This document shows positions 1 through 11,700 of a stretch of DNA of 64,000 nucleotides, in pieces (the first letter of the stretch is position 1; the number at the start of each line of letters is the position of its first letter). The translations under genes and the position numbers were made by a program. Origin of the DNA: Coix lacryma-jobi var. lacryma-jobi. Taxonomy: Eukaryota > Streptophyta > Magnoliopsida > Poales > Poaceae. The notes below the pieces were generated by a model, which was given only the letters and a program-made list of their open reading frames with translations, was not told where the DNA came from and ran no database searches. Where the stretch lies: positions 120,399,131-120,463,130 of the forward strand of contig CM019825.1 of NCBI GenBank assembly GCA_009763385.1. The letters run 5' to 3'.

Positions 1-171
1 CACCACGTTCTGCCCGGCTCGCGGGAAACGCACCTCAGGGCGTGCTGGCGCCCCGTCCTCGAGGATCTGCCGGTGGACCTCTCGAGCTCGGCCACGAACA
101 CCGGCGCCTCGAGGCTGGGCTGGTTCTTGTGCTAGGGTTTTCTCGAGCTGCAGCAGGCGTTGTCGTCCTCC

Positions 172-1156
172 TCAGCCTTGGCGATGGCCTCCCGCAGCTG
201 CGCGAGCTGCGCCGCTCGATCGTCGCCGTGCAGATGGTGCAGCCGGTGCCGGGGGTTCGTTCCTCCCCTGAATGCGTGATCCGCCTGCCGCAGCCACGTC
301 TCCGGGCTCTTCGAGGTTGAGCGTCGGCCTGGCGTCGTCGTCGCCGTCATCCTCGGCGTCGTCCACGGCCCCCTCGAGCTGGAAACACTCCCTAGTGGGG
401 TCCCAGAGGTCAGGGTCGTGGTAGTCGTACTCATCGGAGTCGGTGCTGCTTATGCCGCGCCGCCCTGGCTCGCGCCGGGACTGCAGCTCGCGGTACCACT
501 CCCCGAGGGTGGCTCGACGAGGTGGATCGACGGCTCGTAAGAGGCCGCGGTTGACGTGCGCGGGGTAGACGATCTCCAGGTCGGTGGTGGCTCGTAGGAG
601 TATGCCCGGACGCTCCTCCCGCTCTGCGGCCGCCCGGCCCTTGCGGCCCTCGTCAAGGTGGTGGGCGTCGACAGCTGCGGAGTTGTTGAGGCCGAACGGG
701 GGCCGCTGGCGTCGAGCGCGGTACACCCCGTGCGGGAGGAAGCCAGGCGGTGTCGACGGAGCACGGCTCGGGGGCCTCTGGCCAGGCTCCCGGTCCGTGC
801 GCGTGACGAACGCGAACTCGCTGGGGGAGTGCGCAAGCGCCCTGGAAGTCTCCGGCCGCGCGCCGGGTAGGTTCCCGCTCGGGGACCCTGCACCGGCCCG
901 CGGGGAAGCGGGTGTACGCCGCGGGCACCGCCTGTGCCCGGCGACGATGGTGGCGACGGCGCCGCTCTGGAGGTGGCGACGCGTGGTGGTGCGGGCGACG
1001 CGCCGCGCCTCCCGCGCGGGGTGGCGTGACACGCCCTCCGCTCGGGCCCTCCGTGGAGAGCAGGGTCAGCTCGCTGCCGTTGCCGGTGGCCAGGAACTCG
1101 AGGCTCCCGAACCAGACGATGGCACCAGCCGAGAACGAAGGAGGAGATGAAGCCAT
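172..1156 (-). pseudogene. gag-like coding remnant of element A, frame-disrupted
   Basis: A start near 1156 gives a plausible gag beginning (MASSPPSFSAGAIVWFGSLE), about 40 bases inside the leader after the primer site. The first frame then becomes an arginine- and proline-rich string, while a second overlapping minus frame (1032 to 172) holds gag-like content, including an acidic stretch rich in Asp and Glu at about 430-310 and segments such as LGEWYRELQSRREPGRR. No zinc knuckle is reached before the edge. I read this as one gag with at least one frameshift around 900-1030. High GC inflates open frames on all strands here, so exact limits are uncertain. In an intact element Gag forms the virus-like particle. 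Confidence 0.6.
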
Positions 1157-1196
1157 CCAGAAAACAACGAGAAATCGGCTTGGACACGCGAAGACC

Positions 1197-1214
1197 CCCT
1201 ACCTGGCGCGCCAA
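1197..1214 (-). other. Primer-binding site of element A
   Basis: Minus strand TTGGCGCGCCAGGTAGGG lies one base inside the LTR end (CCGACA). In such elements this site anneals a host tRNA to start minus-strand DNA synthesis. I do not name the tRNA. Confidence 0.75.
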
Positions 1215-1215
1215 C

Positions 1216-2337
1216 TGTCGGTGTTTCGAACCCGGGGGTATGACACCAACGAGTAATATGATCGCGTGCTCTCTTCCTGGATGGCGATGCAAGATGACAC
1301 AAGGATTTATCCTGGTTCGGGCAAAGAAGGCCCTACGTCCAGCGGGGGAGGAGGTTCTTGTATTACTTGCACCTAAGTGCTTGTACAGGGGCGAATACAA
1401 GCTCAATGAGCGTGGATCGGAGTCTGGACTCGAGTGTGCGTGTGTGTGGACTCGTGTGTTGTCTCTCGGAGTTGTGTAACCGTGTGCGCGAGGGGCCCCG
1501 GCGTCCCCTTTTATAGAGCAAGAGGAGGCCAGGTTTTTACGGGAATGACATGTACAGTGTTCGATATGGCGAAGGGTAGGAAACCCGTCTTGTCGGGGCC
1601 ACTGGAGCCGATGTGGGCGTTGCTGTTGAGGCATCCTTGGAGCGTGGTCTCCATCCCGGGCGCGGACGTGGAGGCGTGGCGACATGGGGGCCATACATCA
1701 CCCCTTCCGGTATGTACAGGACGCGACGGGGTCCCTCCGGGTCTTGGGGTACCTGTCCTCCAATAGCGTGAAAGCGGTTAGGGCTCGAGGGGCGCGGAGC
1801 CGGCCTCGAGGTGGCGCCTATGGGGGGGCTTGAGCCCCCGCAGGTATGGGCAAGTCCCGGAACGCCCGGGCGCACGGCGGGAACCCAGGCCTCGGGATGA
1901 GGCTCGAATGTACTACAGTGCAGGGCATGGCCCAACAGTGCTGTACTCGCGCCCTTTTGCCCATGCTTGAGGTGAAAGCGAGATTTGACTGTGGCTCCGG
2001 TTTGCTGTGGCGCACGTCGCCGTGCACCAGAAGACGTGACCGGAGTAGGTGAACGCATTAAATACACAGTATGGGGCCGGTATCTGGCGCCGGTGCCGCT
2101 CGAGGGGGGCGTGAAGCATCTCGAGGGATAGGCTGTCGCGCTAGAGAGGCTTGGGGTCCCCGCGTGGGGTCTCGAGGAGCGATGTCTGGCTGTGGAGGGC
2201 TCGAGGCCTATGTACCGGAGCTCGAGGGGTTGGTTTTTTAGAAGGTTAGACCTGCTAGGTTCATTATTGAACGGCGTTCCAGGTTTAACCTATTTGTTTG
2301 CGTTGATTGGGGGTACCCCTTTGGTGTTCCCCCGACA
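1216..2337 (-). repeat. 5' LTR of element A (1122 bp)
   Basis: On the element strand it begins TGTCGGGGGAACACC at 2337 and ends CGAAACACCGACA at 1216, so it has TG...CA ends and a short terminal inverted repeat (TGTCGG). A primer-binding site follows its 3' end, which makes it the 5' LTR. Confidence 0.85.
1508..1515 (-). promoter_or_regulatory. TATA box in LTR of A
   Basis: Minus-strand CTATAAAAGGGG lies about 820 bp inside the LTR. It is the only good TATA box in this LTR and points toward the gag. Confidence 0.65.
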
Positions 2338-3267
2338 CACACCCACCATAAATTGCCTACTCTCCACTTTGGAAGTTTGCAACCACCAAATAAATTGCTC
2401 ATTCTCTACACTGGAGATATGCAATACCTTGTCAAACGTCTCATTGCTAGCCTTATGCTATTCCTACACTGGGAATAAGCATTTCTCCCTCTTCCTCCTT
2501 TTCATTTCTAAAATCCTTTCCTATAGATATCTGGGAAATCTAGAGCTAAAAAAAAGGGAGGGAGATATGAAAAAAAGAGCAAAGTAGCTCAAGAAAGGAC
2601 CATGTCCTAAGAAAATGAGGAGTAAAGTAGCTCACGAAAGGACTATGTCCTAAGAAAATGTGAGGACACATCCTTTTGTCTACTCACTATGTATCCAAAA
2701 AAAAGAGAGAGAGAGAATTATCATTAGCTCTAGACCCCAGAAATTAACTAGGAAGGATTATGAAATACCTCTCTATACACTTCCACATAACCACACATGC
2801 ACATCTTGATCAATTTTTATGATTTGCTGCTCCTTATGATCTGAGTGTCTAGCTTAGCAATAAACATTTGGCAATTTGCTCATGATTCTTAGCCTACCTA
2901 TAACTCCACATATCATTCTTTAGAAATAGGAGAGGCTACATTTTGGCCTAAGTGAGGATTTAAACACCATTGAGTGATTGAGTGAATCTTGAAGGACTTA
3001 AGCAAGTTGTTATCTTTTGAAAACCTTGAAAAACCTTCAGACAAAATCCTAGTCAAACCTAAGCAAGATAAAAGTTTCCTATCTACTACTTTATTTCACT
3101 CTTGCATGTTTGAAGTGAAAAGCTATAAGCCCCACATTGCTATGACTAATGATATATACTAAGTTATTTCTCACTACACAATATGCACTTGTATACATCT
3201 TAAGTTACTATCTATTTCATGCTTAATGCTTGAACCGCATTGTTGCTCGAGGACGAGCAACAGGTTA
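2338..3267 (+). other. Non-coding 3' region of element M
   Basis: AT-rich sequence without a credible reading frame. It holds degenerate tandem segments around 2350-2480 (three versions of a CACTTTGGA / CACTGGAGA / CACTGGGAA motif) and the stem-loop array listed separately. Position and polypurine tract mark it as the 3' untranslated region of a gypsy-type element. Confidence 0.7.
2577..2673 (+). repeat. Tandem repeat carrying short palindromes upstream of the M polypurine tract
   Basis: Two ~41-bp copies (2577-2618, 2621-2661) contain GGACCATGTCC (2597-2607) and GGACTATGTCC (2640-2650). A weaker third match, GGACACATCC, is at 2664-2673. Each full copy forms a 4-bp stem GGAC/GTCC. Confidence 0.8.
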
Positions 3268-3280
3268 GCTTGGGGGAGCT
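3268..3280 (+). other. Polypurine tract of element M
   Basis: GCTTGGGGGAGCT lies directly before the LTR start TGTTGATGG. It primes plus-strand DNA synthesis in this class. Confidence 0.85.
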
Positions 3281-4041
3281 TGTTGATGGTCCTTAAACAC
3301 CTGTTTTACCATCAACATTTTACCCTAAAATTCACCAAAAAGGCATGAAATGTAGCCAAATAGGTTTCATACTAACCAAATTCCACATGTCCATAGATTT
3401 TTATTTGAATGCAGGATTTGGACCAGATTTGGAGAATGGACCCACCAGGAGACGAGCCCACTCACCAGGACCCATTTGGGCCCTAGTGGGGTGGCGCCCG
3501 CCACCCCTAGGTGGCGCCCGCCACATGGAGCGGCCCAACTTCCCCCCTTGCCACGTCACTGATCCGTGTGACCACCCCAAGGCCCAATCTTAGCCCTTGG
3601 CCACTAGGTCAGTGGCATCGGACGGCTCAGGAGGGAGTGGCATGGATCAAGACCAAATGGCGGTTACTTGGACATGCAACCGACCTAACCACCGCCTCTC
3701 TGGAGCTCCTGGATGCCGTTGAAGCAATGGCGGTGCATCCAACGGTGATGGGGGTGGCGGCCGCCACCTAGGGCTGACGCCCGCCACTAGGGTTTGCCCT
3801 AGGTCGGTTGGCTGCCCCCTATAAGTACCCCCTCACTCCACAAGGCTATAAATACCCCCCTTGAGGCAACAACACACCAACACAAGCAAGAGAAGCAACG
3901 GAAGAAAGAAAGCAAGGCTAGAGCCAGAGAGCTAATAGCTTAGGGCTTAGCCAAGCTTAGGCAAGTAGGTAGCTAGTAGAGCAAGGCATCTTTGCCCTCG
4001 CGGAAGTGTTGCTCAAGGCTTAGCTCAAGAGTAGAGGCGTG
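3281..4041 (+). repeat. 3' LTR of element M, fragment 1 (U3 and promoter)
   Basis: Begins TGTTGATGG, followed by its exact inverted copy CCATCAACA at 3309-3317, so the LTR starts with a 37-nt hairpin. It runs through a GC-rich U3 with repeated GGTGGCGCCCGCCAC-like words and two TATA-like sites into a transcribed region. It is interrupted at 4041 by solo LTR N. Confidence 0.85.
3847..3854 (+). promoter_or_regulatory. TATA box in LTR of M
   Basis: GGCTATAAATACCCC. A second, weaker site, CTATAAGTACCCC, lies about 30 bp upstream. Both point rightward. Confidence 0.65.
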
Positions 4042-4087
4042 TGTTGGTATTTTTTAGCGTCGCTACTAAGAATAGAGTTTTAATCTA

Positions 4088-4105
4088 TCCCCGGCAACGG
4101 CGCCA
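4088..4105 (-). other. Primer-binding-site-like sequence inside LTR N
   Basis: Minus strand TGGCGCCGTTGCCGGGGA, the exact complement expected for the 3' end of plant tRNA-Asp, here located within the LTR. A diverged copy is at 4162-4177. The duplication at 4037-4041 shows that the real terminus lies beyond both copies. Confidence 0.85.
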
Positions 4106-5264
4106 AAAACGCTTGTTGACACTTCTTAACGCAACCACTAGAACTAGACTATGGAGCCTAACCCCAGCAACGGCGCTAGAAGTGTCTTGGTGGTAAAACG
4201 ATTGACTATTGGATAGTTCCGCAAGCGCACAGAATATACCGATGTAGCACTTCACCCGGGAGTATTCCAAGGTATCGTTATTTATTTTATCCCAAAGGAA
4301 AGCAAGCTAGGAAAGATGTAGAGAGAGGAAAGATAGATCCTTTAGTCTTACTATAATCTATTATCAATTAGAGAAGCAAAAGGGTATAAGTGGATATAAT
4401 GGAGGATAGATAGATAAGATAAATAAGTTAAGCAAAGAGTATATGATATGAAAGATAACTTTAGTAGAGTTAGCTAGGTGGGAGGACAACGAGTGAGTAT
4501 AAGGTACTCCTATGTTTCTACCTTTACTCCTATGAACTAATCCTAATTAAATAGATGACTTAACTAGATTGACGCCTTGCTACTTGTGTGAGAGGGATAA
4601 ACGAGAGAGGAAAGCGATAGAAGGTTGTTCACCTAACCCAGTACTCAAGCGGATATTTGGCTTATGGACGCCTTACCTTTTAAGAACTAGCCTGAGTTCA
4701 CGTGAGGGGATCTAGGTAGCCAGGCAAAATCTGTCACCTTTTGCCCATGCGCCCCTACTGTGTGTGCAAGCCAGCAGTAGTCAAAGATAAGATGAAGTAT
4801 GAGCACCACGCTTACACTTATCTACACCTTTAGCTATCGATCAAAATAGCTAAAGCCCCTATCCTAAGATAGGACGATGACGCACACACAAGAAGCTATT
4901 TAAAGGAAATCAATCTGACTAAGACAACTATAGAACTAAGATAAGCACACAACAAGACTATATAAATATAGACTTGCACTAAGTAAATACTTAAATAAAT
5001 ACTTGGAAAGTAAATACTTAAGTAAATGCAAAGTAAAGTAAAGAAAGAATAATATATTAAATAAATAAAGTCTTACAAAAGAAGAAAGATACAAGGGCTA
5101 TACCAGACTCCCAGAAGACGACTTCGGAGACCCGAGCTTCGCCCGACTCAACTCTAACTCCCACTACTAGACTAACTACTACTACTCTTGCTTGATCTCA
5201 CATGAAAGTGGAGATATGTGTTGTGAGATATATGAGATGTGTGAGATGAGAGGGTGGAGGCCTC

Positions 5265-5272
5265 TATTTATA
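5265..5272 (-). promoter_or_regulatory. TATA box in LTR N
   Basis: Minus-strand CTATAAATAGAGG, about 710 bp from the LTR start. Confidence 0.65.
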
Positions 5273-5985
5273 GTGGAGGTGGAGTAGGGGCTACTCCGGT
5301 GCCACGTCAGCGATCCGCGTGATCCACCTCTCTTCACCCTTGGATCCACCGCCATGACAACCGACTTGGATGAATGGCTTGGATATTCTTCACGTGTGAA
5401 ACATGCACTTTGCCACCGACTTGGATGAGGGTCACCATGGGGTCGGCCGACCCCTGTCCCTGACATGTGGGCCCGGGGTACACCTTCTAGAAGGTGCTGA
5501 TGTCATCCTGATGAATAGTGTTGTTGGGTCCCACCAAGGGGGGTCGGCTGACACCCCTATGACAGGGCTGGCCCACCTTCTTCTCTCCCTTGGTGACCCC
5601 ACATGTCATGGAGCAAGTCTTGTGAGTTGGTTGCATTTGGTTTTCGGTGTGGACCCATGAATCCATGTGCTTCTCATCTTGCACCATTGAGCAAAAGCAC
5701 ATGCTTGATCCAATGGTTGATATTGGCTTGAACATGCTTCTCTTGGATCATGCCATGTCACCATGGCCGACGTGGCCCAAAGGTGGGGTCGCCCGACCCC
5801 CTTGGTGGGCCCACCTGGCCTCATTTTGTTCATTTTGCCATCTCCTACGAGTTCACAAGCTAAGAGTACAAGTGGAACTTATTAGTGATAAATATGCTCA
5901 TGATATGCTATTCTTCCTCGAAATCGAGGCCTGTTGACGGTATTTTGATAAGGTAAAACATGCTATAACTTCCGTCAACAGCGTG

Positions 5986-7141
5986 CGAGTGATCGGTCCT
6001 GGAGCTGGGAAGAGTCTTCCTTCATCTCCAGTTCAGGTTTTGCTCTTGTTACTCAAGCACTTTACTATATTCTAGTTCATCATTTCAAGTATTACTTTAT
6101 TCTACTTACCAGTATTGAGTAGTATACTTGATTGATTGCTTGAGTGCCTAGCTATCCTACAGTTCAATTCACTTAGCCATAATAGTTAATCTCTAGTGAG
6201 CTTAGTGTTTGATCTTTGCCAATAGGTTGCTTAGTTAGTTTAGTGTTTATCTTATTAAGTCAAGTATTAGCTCTGACGTCCGCAAGGGTGTCTCTATTCA
6301 AAGCTAGGGTAGAGATAGTTAGAATATAGTTAAGCGTGGTGCTTAGTTATAGACTTACCTTCAGATACGGCTGGACCCCCGGATAGCTGTGATAGCAAGC
6401 AGGTGGTGACAGCCCTGTGCGCCTTGAATTCCACCACGTAGTTGGCCCAGTTTAACAGTAAGGCTCGTTGTGCTAGCGTTCAACCTAAGTCAGTGGTAAA
6501 GGCTAGTACGCCTCGATACTTGATAAGATAGGAATAAAACTTTACTTAACTTGGTTGCTTTATTTTCATTTGCCTATCTTGCTTCATAGTTATCTTGCTT
6601 CGTGGTTATCTAGGAGTAGTTAATAGTTGTTAGTTAGTTATCTTATTTATCCTTAGTTATCCCCATTCTATCTATCTATCTAGTTATCCACCTTACCTTA
6701 GCATCCATTTCATCCTTACCTATTCACCCACATATTCTTTCTAGCCTTTCATCTTCTTTTCTCTCCTTTCCCCTTTTCTTATTCTTCGACCCTCATTCGC
6801 TCCTTGACTCGACTCATACACCACCCTAGCCTTCCCTTGGGATCAAATAAATCGACACCTGGTACTCCCAGGCGAAGTGCTACTACGATAGTTCTGTGCG
6901 CTTGCAGAATCTCCTCCTGGTAGATTGCAACCTCTCTAGCTAGCTCCTACTAGTGTCGGGATTGACAACCCCATTTGGCATTAGTAGATAGCTACTTTAG
7001 CTCCACTCCTTCAAGTATAGTGACCGGACTTGCTACAAGCACTTCTGACACCGTTGCCGGGAATAGATTCCATAGTCTACTCCTAGTAACGATGTTAGCA
7101 AGTGTCAACAAGCATTCTGGGCCGTTACCGGGGATAGTTGC
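5986..7141 (+). repeat. 3' LTR of element M, fragment 2 (R-U5)
   Basis: Continues the M LTR after the N insertion. Near its right end are two primer-site-like sequences: CACCGTTGCCGGGAATAG region (7047-7064) and TGGGCCGTTACCGGGGA (7118-7134), separated by an LTR-end-like AGTGTCAACA (7101-7110). Element P is inserted just after the second, with TSD GTTGC (7137-7141). Confidence 0.85.
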
Positions 7142-8685
7142 TGTTGACGCTCACTAATGCTCATAATTAACCATCAACTATTGCATGAAATGACACTAAA
7201 TGAATCACAAAGCATAGTTGTAGGGTTTGAAACTAACAAGTTCCACGAGTTTTGGTGCTCTCACTTGTTTTGTAGGACATCAATATTTCACCATATAAAA
7301 GTATCTCAAGTGATGAATTGGAGTGCACCATTGCGAAGGGCTCGTCGAGACGATCGAAACGGACATATCATTTGCTATATTCGGAGTCCCGGATGAAAAG
7401 ATATTAATTTCGCATCGAAATCTGTAAAAGAAGGATCTAGAAGACACCAAAAGACACCACGAGGCGGGCCGCCACGTGGGCCCACTGGGCCAGACCGACC
7501 GGTCCTACTTGGAGACCGACCGGTCGGCCACGGAGCCCGTTTCACCTCCGCCTTCTGGAACCTTCTTCCACCGCCTCCTAGGATGCATCTCCACCGTCCC
7601 CGAAGTCGGTTTGATCTAACGGTGGGCGATAAACGTGACGCGGATCGATGACATGGCGATTCCTTGCCCCCTACTCCACCTCGGGCTATATAAGCAGCCC
7701 CAGACGCCCCTCTCTAGGCATCTCCCTCTTCATTATTCATCTCCACATCAGAAACTAGGGTTCCAATGTAGAAGTAGAGGTCCCTCTAGATGAATCTCTT
7801 CTAGTTCATCTAGATTTAGATCTAGTTCGTCTAGTTCTAGTTCTAGTTGTCTAGTTCATCTAGTTGTAATTAGAGATCCAATTAGAAAGAGGAGAAGGAG
7901 AGATTAGAGAGGAGCTACGCTCTAATTCCAGAGGAGTCTTCAGAGATTTGGTATGCTTTTGTATCTTTTCTTATAAGACTTGTGCTTTAATATATTTATC
8001 TTCTCTAATTACTTTATGCTTTATTATATGATTAGTATAGTTGATATATCCTGGCATGGGATCTTTGTTCGTATTGAGTGCTCTAGTTATCCTAGGTAAT
8101 TAGAGTAGTAATCGATAGATTAGACATGGTGTTTAGTCTATAGGTTACCTGAGGTTGCGCTCAATCCCACGGAATAGTTGTGGTAGCCCCAGGGGTGACA
8201 GCTCTGTTAGGCCTTCGTAGTCCACCACGTTCGGATTGATGTTTTCGTAGAGCTTTTGGCAGCCTTCTCCCAACTACCTTTCTCCCAGTCTTCTTCGAGA
8301 GTTGGAAAGGACCTGCTGCTCCAAAGTGCCAATGTTTATAACTGCTATATCTTTTCATATTTGTTGCCTTAGAACCCAAGTAATAGAGAAGTATATAGGA
8401 ACCTTGATTTCTCTCGTTGTCCTCCCACTATAGTTATCAATACAGTTATCATTGAATATCTTTTATGTGCTTTCATTCATATCATATATCATTCACTCCT
8501 GCTTTAGTCTATTTAGTACTCTGAGTTAGTAGATGCATGATAGTGAATTATCAGATTCTTGACCCTGGCTTCCCTGTGGTAAAATATAAATAACGATCCT
8601 GGAATACTCCCGGTAAAATGCTACAATGGTGTTCTGTGCGCTTGCGGAATCTTTCATATTCTATTTGCACTAACAAACGTCAACA
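7142..8685 (+). repeat. 5' LTR of element P (1544 bp)
   Basis: Starts TGTTGACGCTCACTAATG and ends AAACGTCAACA. It includes a CTAGTTC-rich low-complexity tract at about 7795-7872. Unlike M, N, G and Q it has no primer-site module inside its 3' end; the functional site follows directly. Confidence 0.92.
7687..7694 (+). promoter_or_regulatory. TATA box in 5' LTR of P
   Basis: GGGCTATATAAGCAGCCCC, about 545 bp into the LTR. The same site is at 14220-14227 in the 3' LTR. Confidence 0.7.
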
Positions 8686-8693
8686 AGCATTTT

Positions 8694-8711
8694 TGGCGCC
8701 GTTGCCGGGGA
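8694..8711 (+). other. Primer-binding site of P (tRNA-Asp)
   Basis: TGGCGCCGTTGCCGGGGA, 18 nt, eight bases after the 5' LTR. It matches the complement of the 3' end of plant tRNA-Asp. Confidence 0.88.
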
Positions 8712-11700
8712 AGCAATTGGTGTAAAGATTTTGATAATGATCTTGATGTCTGCTAATTTAGTGTACCACTAGCTTTAGTAGGATTACCCCTTGTTCTGTT
8801 GAGTGTGGAATAGACAGGACATCAGACGTCGTTTCGACCTTATGGCGAGCTTCCACAAGAATGAAGAACCCAGGGTGCCTGAACATTCAAGATCCATCAT
8901 TAATCCTGGAACCCTGCCATCTCACAGGTTTGTGTATACATATATATTATTTATTCTAACCATGTGTAGATCGGAGAAAAGGTCGCCGTCACAACAATTC
9001 AACTCTCATCTCATGTGACAGATAGTTACGCTGTGTCACTCACAAGTCCCAGTTGTGAGTCATGGTAAGTATGATCAAGGTGAGATAGTCTTGCTCATAG
9101 ACTTTAAACTTTATGAGTAGTTATCTTTTTAATTTTTTTCATACCACTGCATGTTTACTTTGAATCATCCTTGCATCCATTCCATTTAGTTAGGTTTTAT
9201 TTTATCAAATCCACATCATGTTTAACTCCTTATATGCATTCATGTCATCCGCATCTAAAAAAGAAAGAAAAAAATTATTCCTCACTGTGATCATACTCTG
9301 TCATCTCTTTTTGAATAAATCTCTATTATGCTCTCGTGCTATCTTTGTTTACCATAGTATGTTTTGGTTTGAAAGTACTTAAATTGAGTACTTTCATAGG
9401 CTTTTTAAATTAAGCGTGGTGCTTAGGTTAAATAGTCTACCTTAATCAAATTAGACACGGAGTTTGGTTTGATTATTGATCTAAAATTAGCTTGTGTAGA
9501 CATTGGATATTTTGTTGGACTAACCCCTGCAGAGAACTCTAAATACACTTTGGGAAAGTCCTGAGATGAATTCACATCAGAGATGAAGCAAGGCATACGA
9601 TGAACTGCACAAAGAAGACTCAGCTCATTCATCATGGATGATAGAACTGTGAGTATTAAAGTTTATTTAAATTCATCTTCTACTACAAGTTATCTTTTGC
9701 CTTGAACCATGTTAAAATGCAGCCAATATATAAGATACTAGTCTATGCTAAAGTAATCCTAAAATCATCTTTTCATTAGCATGGATGAATAAGACATAAG
9801 TTGTGGATAATAACCCATGTTTCACATTCAGTACAATCCTTCGGGTATATGTCCACTAACATTTTGTAGGAGATGAGATTTGCTTGTTCATGTGTGAACT
9901 TAAAGATCCAAAATCCAACCCGTGGATAGACAAAACTCATCATCAGACAAGTCACTAGTGATGTCGAAGGCAGCCAAGCTTTGAGCCATCCTAAGGCTTA
10001 AGCTAGGACACTGATGATGAGCAGGATGCAACTCACCCCGTATGGGTGAATCTATGCCTACGCTCATCATTATCGAAGACATCAACACCAAAACCAACAA
10101 CAAATATCAGGGAGACGATATGCCACTACATCATAACATCTATGTGTCGTCCGAAGGAAGTTTGTTGGAGGTTCACTATAAAGACAAGCAGTGGAAGTTC
10201 TCCTCACTACTAATCAATGCAACACAAGAGCTAGTTTGGGGGACGAGGTGGTACGACTTCAACAACAACAAGGTCTACAAATTCAACACATGAACATGTT
10301 GTTGAACAAATTTAGGCATCCACCTACTTCACAAGCCAGCTTGGGGGAGACACAATTCCGTTGTCTAGATTTGTTTCATGATCAAGAGGGGGAAGGAGAA
10401 ATCCAGCTTCAAGACACTTTGACCTCGTGCTCACCACTTTGATCAGTACAAGCCACTAGATACTACCCCAATCAAGAAGAAGAATATGATCCATCACTCA
10501 TTCTTGAAAGATCGTTCTTAAACACCACCAATGTTGTCATCTATGTCAGACCTGGAGACGTCCACTTTTGGATCTTCGATCAAAAGGTCGTTGCTTCTTC
10601 AACAACTACACCACTTATAAGCAGCCGAAGGAAACCAAGAGAAGACGTTGACTCAACCGACAAAGGAAGAACCAACTGCCAGGAATTGAGGGGACATCAT
10701 GAAGGATGAAGCCACTGCACTGCAAGAATTCAGACATGGAGAGATAGAATCTGAACCTACAAATCAAAAGAATAGCTGACAAAGTCTCCATCATCTGGAC
10801 CTGTTGAAAACAAGACTCAGCTGGCCCACTGTGAGATTGGCAAGAGAAGACAAGCTAGTCATAAACAACAACCAGTTAAACAAGAGAAGCTTCCACAAGG
10901 TGATTTGACACCATCACTCTTCAATGATAAAGGTAACATGTCAAGGTAAGTGACCATCACTTTAAAAGCTTCTCCTTGTTTCTGGTATACGCATAAATAA
11001 AGAACCAAACATGTTTAAGTTGCACCTCACTCGATCCAACCTAATCAACTCAACATGTTCAGTTCTTTACTCTTTGTTCTTAGCTTTACTCTCTTGAATC
11101 ACACTATCTTAATTAAATGAGCTAAAATGTTGTGCATCCAACCTTTGGAAGATGATATATCACAATCATCAACACATTATGCATAGATTATCCTTCCTTG
11201 GGTTAAGTAATCTAATATGTTAAATATTTTATGATGCTACTTTCATGCTCATCTTTTGATTCTATCACTCATGTTAAGATTGAATAGAACACATAAATAA
11301 CAAGTTCATCTTGTTCGATGTGCCTAAGGTTAGAGAGGAATGAACAAAACTTTTGGTTCTGTTGGTGTTTTTCCACCAATAGAGCCCATGCACTTGATCT
11401 CTACCTTGTCTTTATGAGCAGGACACACTCTTGAGCAAAACATGGAGAAGTTTGTCACTCCCAAATTCTACAGAGTGAAGGTCCTAGATCTACAAGAACA
11501 TGCACACTGAGCATGATGCTGCCAGTGTCCACAACGCTTAATTTCAAACTACTGGATGAACAAATAACATTAGTGACACCATATCAAGAGGTATAAACAA
11601 GAAGGAATGATGGAAGACATCGTAGTCAGAATTAGAGGTCATGAAGTCCCCACAGACTTCTTGATCCTCGACATGAGAAGACGATGATGTCCACCTCATC

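Larger units (their letters stand above)
1..2337 (-). mobile_element. Element A: 5' end of a Ty3/gypsy retrotransposon (Tat/Retand-like), cut by window edge
   Basis: On the minus strand the order is 5' LTR (1216-2337), primer-binding site, leader, then a GC-rich gag-like region running off the left edge. The primer site reads TTGGCGCGCCAGGTAGGG, a form I know from grass Tat-lineage gypsy elements. A is inserted in the non-coding 3' part of element M; the sequence right of the LTR (from 2338) belongs to M. The right-hand target duplication would be CACAC (2338-2342); its partner is outside the window. Family assignment is by motif only. Confidence 0.8.
4042..5980 (-). repeat. Element N: gypsy-type solo LTR (1939 bp), TSD GCGTG
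   Basis: Flanked by an exact 5-bp duplication GCGTG (4037-4041 and 5981-5985), and the M LTR continues on both sides. On the element strand it starts TGTTGACGG at 5980 and ends ACCAACA at 4042. The first 49 nt form a hairpin closed by exact 9-bp arms (5972-5980 and 5932-5940). Its 3' end carries two tandem ~72-bp modules (4042-4113 and 4114-4185), each with a tRNA-Asp primer-site-like sequence. No internal domain is present, so it is a solo LTR made by LTR-LTR recombination. Confidence 0.88.

Noticed and set aside
450..1694. 414-codon minus-strand frame crossing the LTR, primer site and gag leader of A
   Set aside because: It spans an LTR boundary and a primer site, so it cannot be one protein; high GC leaves frames open by chance.
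4088..4105. tRNA-Asp gene
   Set aside because: Only the 18-nt 3' acceptor and T-arm complement is present. There is no cloverleaf, so these are primer-binding sites.
7111..7141. M read as a tandem LTR (polypurine tract, LTR, primer site, second interior)
   Set aside because: The sequence after the primer-like site ends at ACCAACA within 70 bp and matches the proven terminus of N, so the primer site is inside the LTR.
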